From Dehalobacter restrictus DSM 9455 (lineage in GTDB: Bacteria > Bacillota > Desulfitobacteriia > Desulfitobacteriales > Syntrophobotulaceae): a DNA stretch of 64,000 nt. The notes under the pieces were generated by a model that saw only the letters and a program-made list of their open reading frames with translations, had not been told where the DNA came from and did not search any database. The stretch's first letter is position 1. The number at the start of each line of letters is the position of its first letter. Made by a program: the position numbers and the translations under genes. The DNA lies in contig NZ_CP007033.1 of the NCBI RefSeq assembly GCF_000512895.1, positions 2,281,001-2,345,000 of the forward strand, read 5' to 3'. Positions 62,759-64,000 of the stretch are shown here, piece by piece.

Positions 62759-63094
62759 TTAATCAAGAAAATTTTCTCCGGTACGGATCCGGCGAAAGTC
62801 CTCAACAGCGGTCACCCAGATGACGCCGTCGCCAAATTTACCGGTTAGGGCATTCTCCCTGATGGTTTCCTGAACGCTTTCACTTTCCGAATCATTGACA
62901 ATGATTTCGAGTTTGACTTTGGGCAGCAGCCGGACGGATACTTCCGTTCCGCGGTAAACCTCGGTGATATTCCCTTTCTGCCTTCCCCAGCCAAGTACCT
63001 GAGATACGGTAATCCCGCTGATTCCCAAATTACTAAGCGCCTTTTCCACTTGGTCAAGTTTATTGCTGCGAATTACTGCCTCAATCTTTTTCAT
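62759..63094 (-). CDS. PII-family nitrogen signalling protein
   Basis: 111 aa. GlnB-like: MKKIEAVIRSNKLDQVEKAL, T-loop GRQKGNITEVYRGTEVSVRL, B-loop TGKFGDGVIWV and C-terminal RIRTGEN. Compared with E. coli GlnB the T-loop has one extra residue and Val in place of the uridylylated Tyr51. It should bind ATP/ADP and 2-oxoglutarate, but without that tyrosine it is probably not uridylylated. No ammonium transporter is next to it in the window. Confidence 0.9.
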   Translation of the reverse strand: MKKIEAVIRSNKLDQVEKALSNLGISGITVSQVLGWGRQKGNITEVYRGTEVSVRLLPKVKLEIIVNDSESESVQETIRENALTGKFGDGVIWVTAVEDFRRIRTGENFLD

Positions 63095-63112
63095 TCCAGC
63101 CTCCCCAAAGCA

Positions 63113-63730
63113 TTATTGGATTTTTTGTAAAATGAGTTCCCACTCCTGAGGCGTATTGACATTCAGGAAACTTTCCTCGATCATTTCCTTCAGCATGCTG
63201 CCTTCCATCTCCTCAGAAATATTCACGATCTTATGCCTGCATTCATCAGCAATATCAAATAGACGCAGTTTGTCCTCTTTAATCCGTTTCTCGACAACTT
63301 TAAGCACTTTTTTGTGGTAAAAGGCGTGCAGCGGATGTAGTCTGTCCCGAACATACGGGAGAACCAACTTATAATCCTCAATCCGTTCATAAATATAGGC
63401 AATGGCTTCACTGTTTAAGAACGGCATATCACAGGCAGCCACGAAGACATAGTCATACTTAGCCACCGGAAGGACGGAATACAGCCCGCCCATCGGCCCT
63501 TTACCTTTGATTTGGTCGGCAACCGCCTGATAACCGTATCCAGAATATTGTTCAGGCTCCCTGCAGCTGATAAGGACTTCACTACAGATACTGTCCAGCA
63601 CTTCCAGATTTCTTTCCAGAAGCGGTTTTCCGCCTATCTCAAGGAATGCCTTGTTCTGGCCCATTCTTTTGCTTTCTCCTCCGGCAAATAGCACTCCTGT
63701 GATCTCCAGCTTTTTCTTTTCCACGCCCAT
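63113..63730 (-). CDS. mobA: Molybdenum cofactor guanylyltransferase MobA
   Basis: 205 aa. Signature VLFAGGESKRMGQNKAFLEI (LxxGxxxRMGxxK), metal Asp in VAACDMPFLN, and NVNTPQEW near the end. Transfers GMP to molybdopterin to make the bis-MGD form of the cofactor, used by DMSO-reductase-type enzymes. Upstream of the PII gene on the same strand, 18 bases apart. Confidence 0.92.
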   Translation of the reverse strand: MGVEKKKLEITGVLFAGGESKRMGQNKAFLEIGGKPLLERNLEVLDSICSEVLISCREPEQYSGYGYQAVADQIKGKGPMGGLYSVLPVAKYDYVFVAACDMPFLNSEAIAYIYERIEDYKLVLPYVRDRLHPLHAFYHKKVLKVVEKRIKEDKLRLFDIADECRHKIVNISEEMEGSMLKEMIEESFLNVNTPQEWELILQKIQ

Positions 63731-63931
63731 CTACCTTCAAACATATTCAGACGTTACTATTTAGACGTGCCCTGCGAAATACCTTCTAATACTTGTAAAC
63801 CCTAAAATAATTATAATGGTATATCAGGTACTAAGTCTGTACTTAATAATCTACCATATTTTCAGTGGAAATTACATAAATTATTTTCCTCAATAAAGCT
63901 GGAAGATCTTAAAAATTAACTATTTTATGTC

Positions 63932-64000
63932 TTAGAAAAATAGATTCAAGTTTGATTCCTCAGACTTGGCAAGCATTGTGGCAACACCGCCGATTTCTAC
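63932..64000 (-). CDS. C-terminal end of an unidentified gene (partial)
   Basis: From the right edge the minus strand reads VEIGGVATMLAKSEESNLNL then FF and a TAA at 63932. Twenty-two residues of open frame are too few to identify a family, and chance is possible. Between it and mobA (63731-63931) nothing is seen. Confidence 0.35.
   Translation of the reverse strand, partial: VEIGGVATMLAKSEESNLNLFF

Overview
The window looks like the chromosome of a motile, strictly anaerobic Gram-positive of the class Clostridia. The Peptococcaceae/Desulfitobacteriaceae (Desulfitobacterium or Dehalobacter-like) are my best guess. This is an inference from family content: a Bacillus/Clostridium-type flagellar regulon with fliY, csrA-fliW, flaG, yaaR and a DUF6470 gene; a soluble [FeFe]-hydrogenase; a uroporphyrinogen-decarboxylase-type methyltransferase with corrinoid-system remnants; and CIRCE-controlled groESL. 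No rRNA, tRNA or CRISPR was seen.

Layout. (1) 1-15.5 kb, minus strand: a compact flagellar/chemotaxis operon read right to left, cheA-cheW-cheB-flgC-fliE-fliF-fliG-fliH-fliI-fliJ-flbD-fliL-fliM-fliY (fliY runs off the left edge). It is preceded by flaG-fliD-fliS and a FliT-like gene. flgB is absent from its usual place before flgC, and fliK-flgD-flgE are absent from their usual place between fliJ and flbD. (2) 15.5-17.1 kb: flagellin with a clear sigma-28 promoter and a leader carrying what look like CsrA-binding hairpins. (3) 17.2-26.6 kb: an accessory island between flagellin and csrA, which are neighbours in Bacillus. It holds two copies of one IS4-type element (one disrupted by an IS5-type element, one frameshifted), a secreted SPRY/fibronectin-type protein with a scrambled signal-peptide frame, a truncated hicA with intact hicB, a vapC remnant, a DUF3102 gene and a FliB-type flagellin lysine methylase. 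(4) 26.6-36.4 kb: csrA, fliW, DUF6470, flgL, flgK, flgN and flgM on the minus strand, then motA-motB, a Tat-exported M28 peptidase, yaaR and cheR. (5) 36.5-42.8 kb: a sugar/glycosylation locus with dTDP-glucose synthesis (rfbA, rfbB), a sugar aminotransferase, a PglD-like acetyltransferase and two paralogous cysteine-motif glycosyltransferases. Its position among motility genes suggests flagellin glycosylation. (6) 42.8-44.4 kb: a c-di-GMP-I riboswitch-like leader before an ArsB/NhaD-type transporter interrupted by an in-frame TGA. (7) 44.4-48.5 kb: a soluble NADH-type [FeFe]-hydrogenase operon. (8) 48.7-50.4 kb: prepilin peptidase and a small membrane-protein family. (9) 50.6-55.8 kb: a partly decayed methyltransferase cluster (MFS transporter, UroD-type methyltransferase, corrinoid-protein and CobW-GTPase remnants) with a PucR-type regulator and the remnant of a second one. 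(10) 56.2-64 kb: housekeeping and stress genes guaA, hpt, a lipid-carrier-like anchored protein, ymaF, a holin-like small toxin, groEL-groES under CIRCE, a PII protein and mobA.

How the parts fit: most of the window makes and controls a flagellum. FlgM holds sigma-28 until the hook is complete, sigma-28 then drives flagellin, and the FliW/CsrA pair is predicted to control flagellin translation through the leader hairpins. FliS, FlgN and a FliT-like protein are chaperones. FliB and the sugar locus probably modify the filament, and CheA/W/B/R with MotA/B steer and power it. Several single-base homopolymer differences (IS copy B, IS5 transposase, SPRY gene) could be true decay or assembly error; this cannot be settled from sequence alone.
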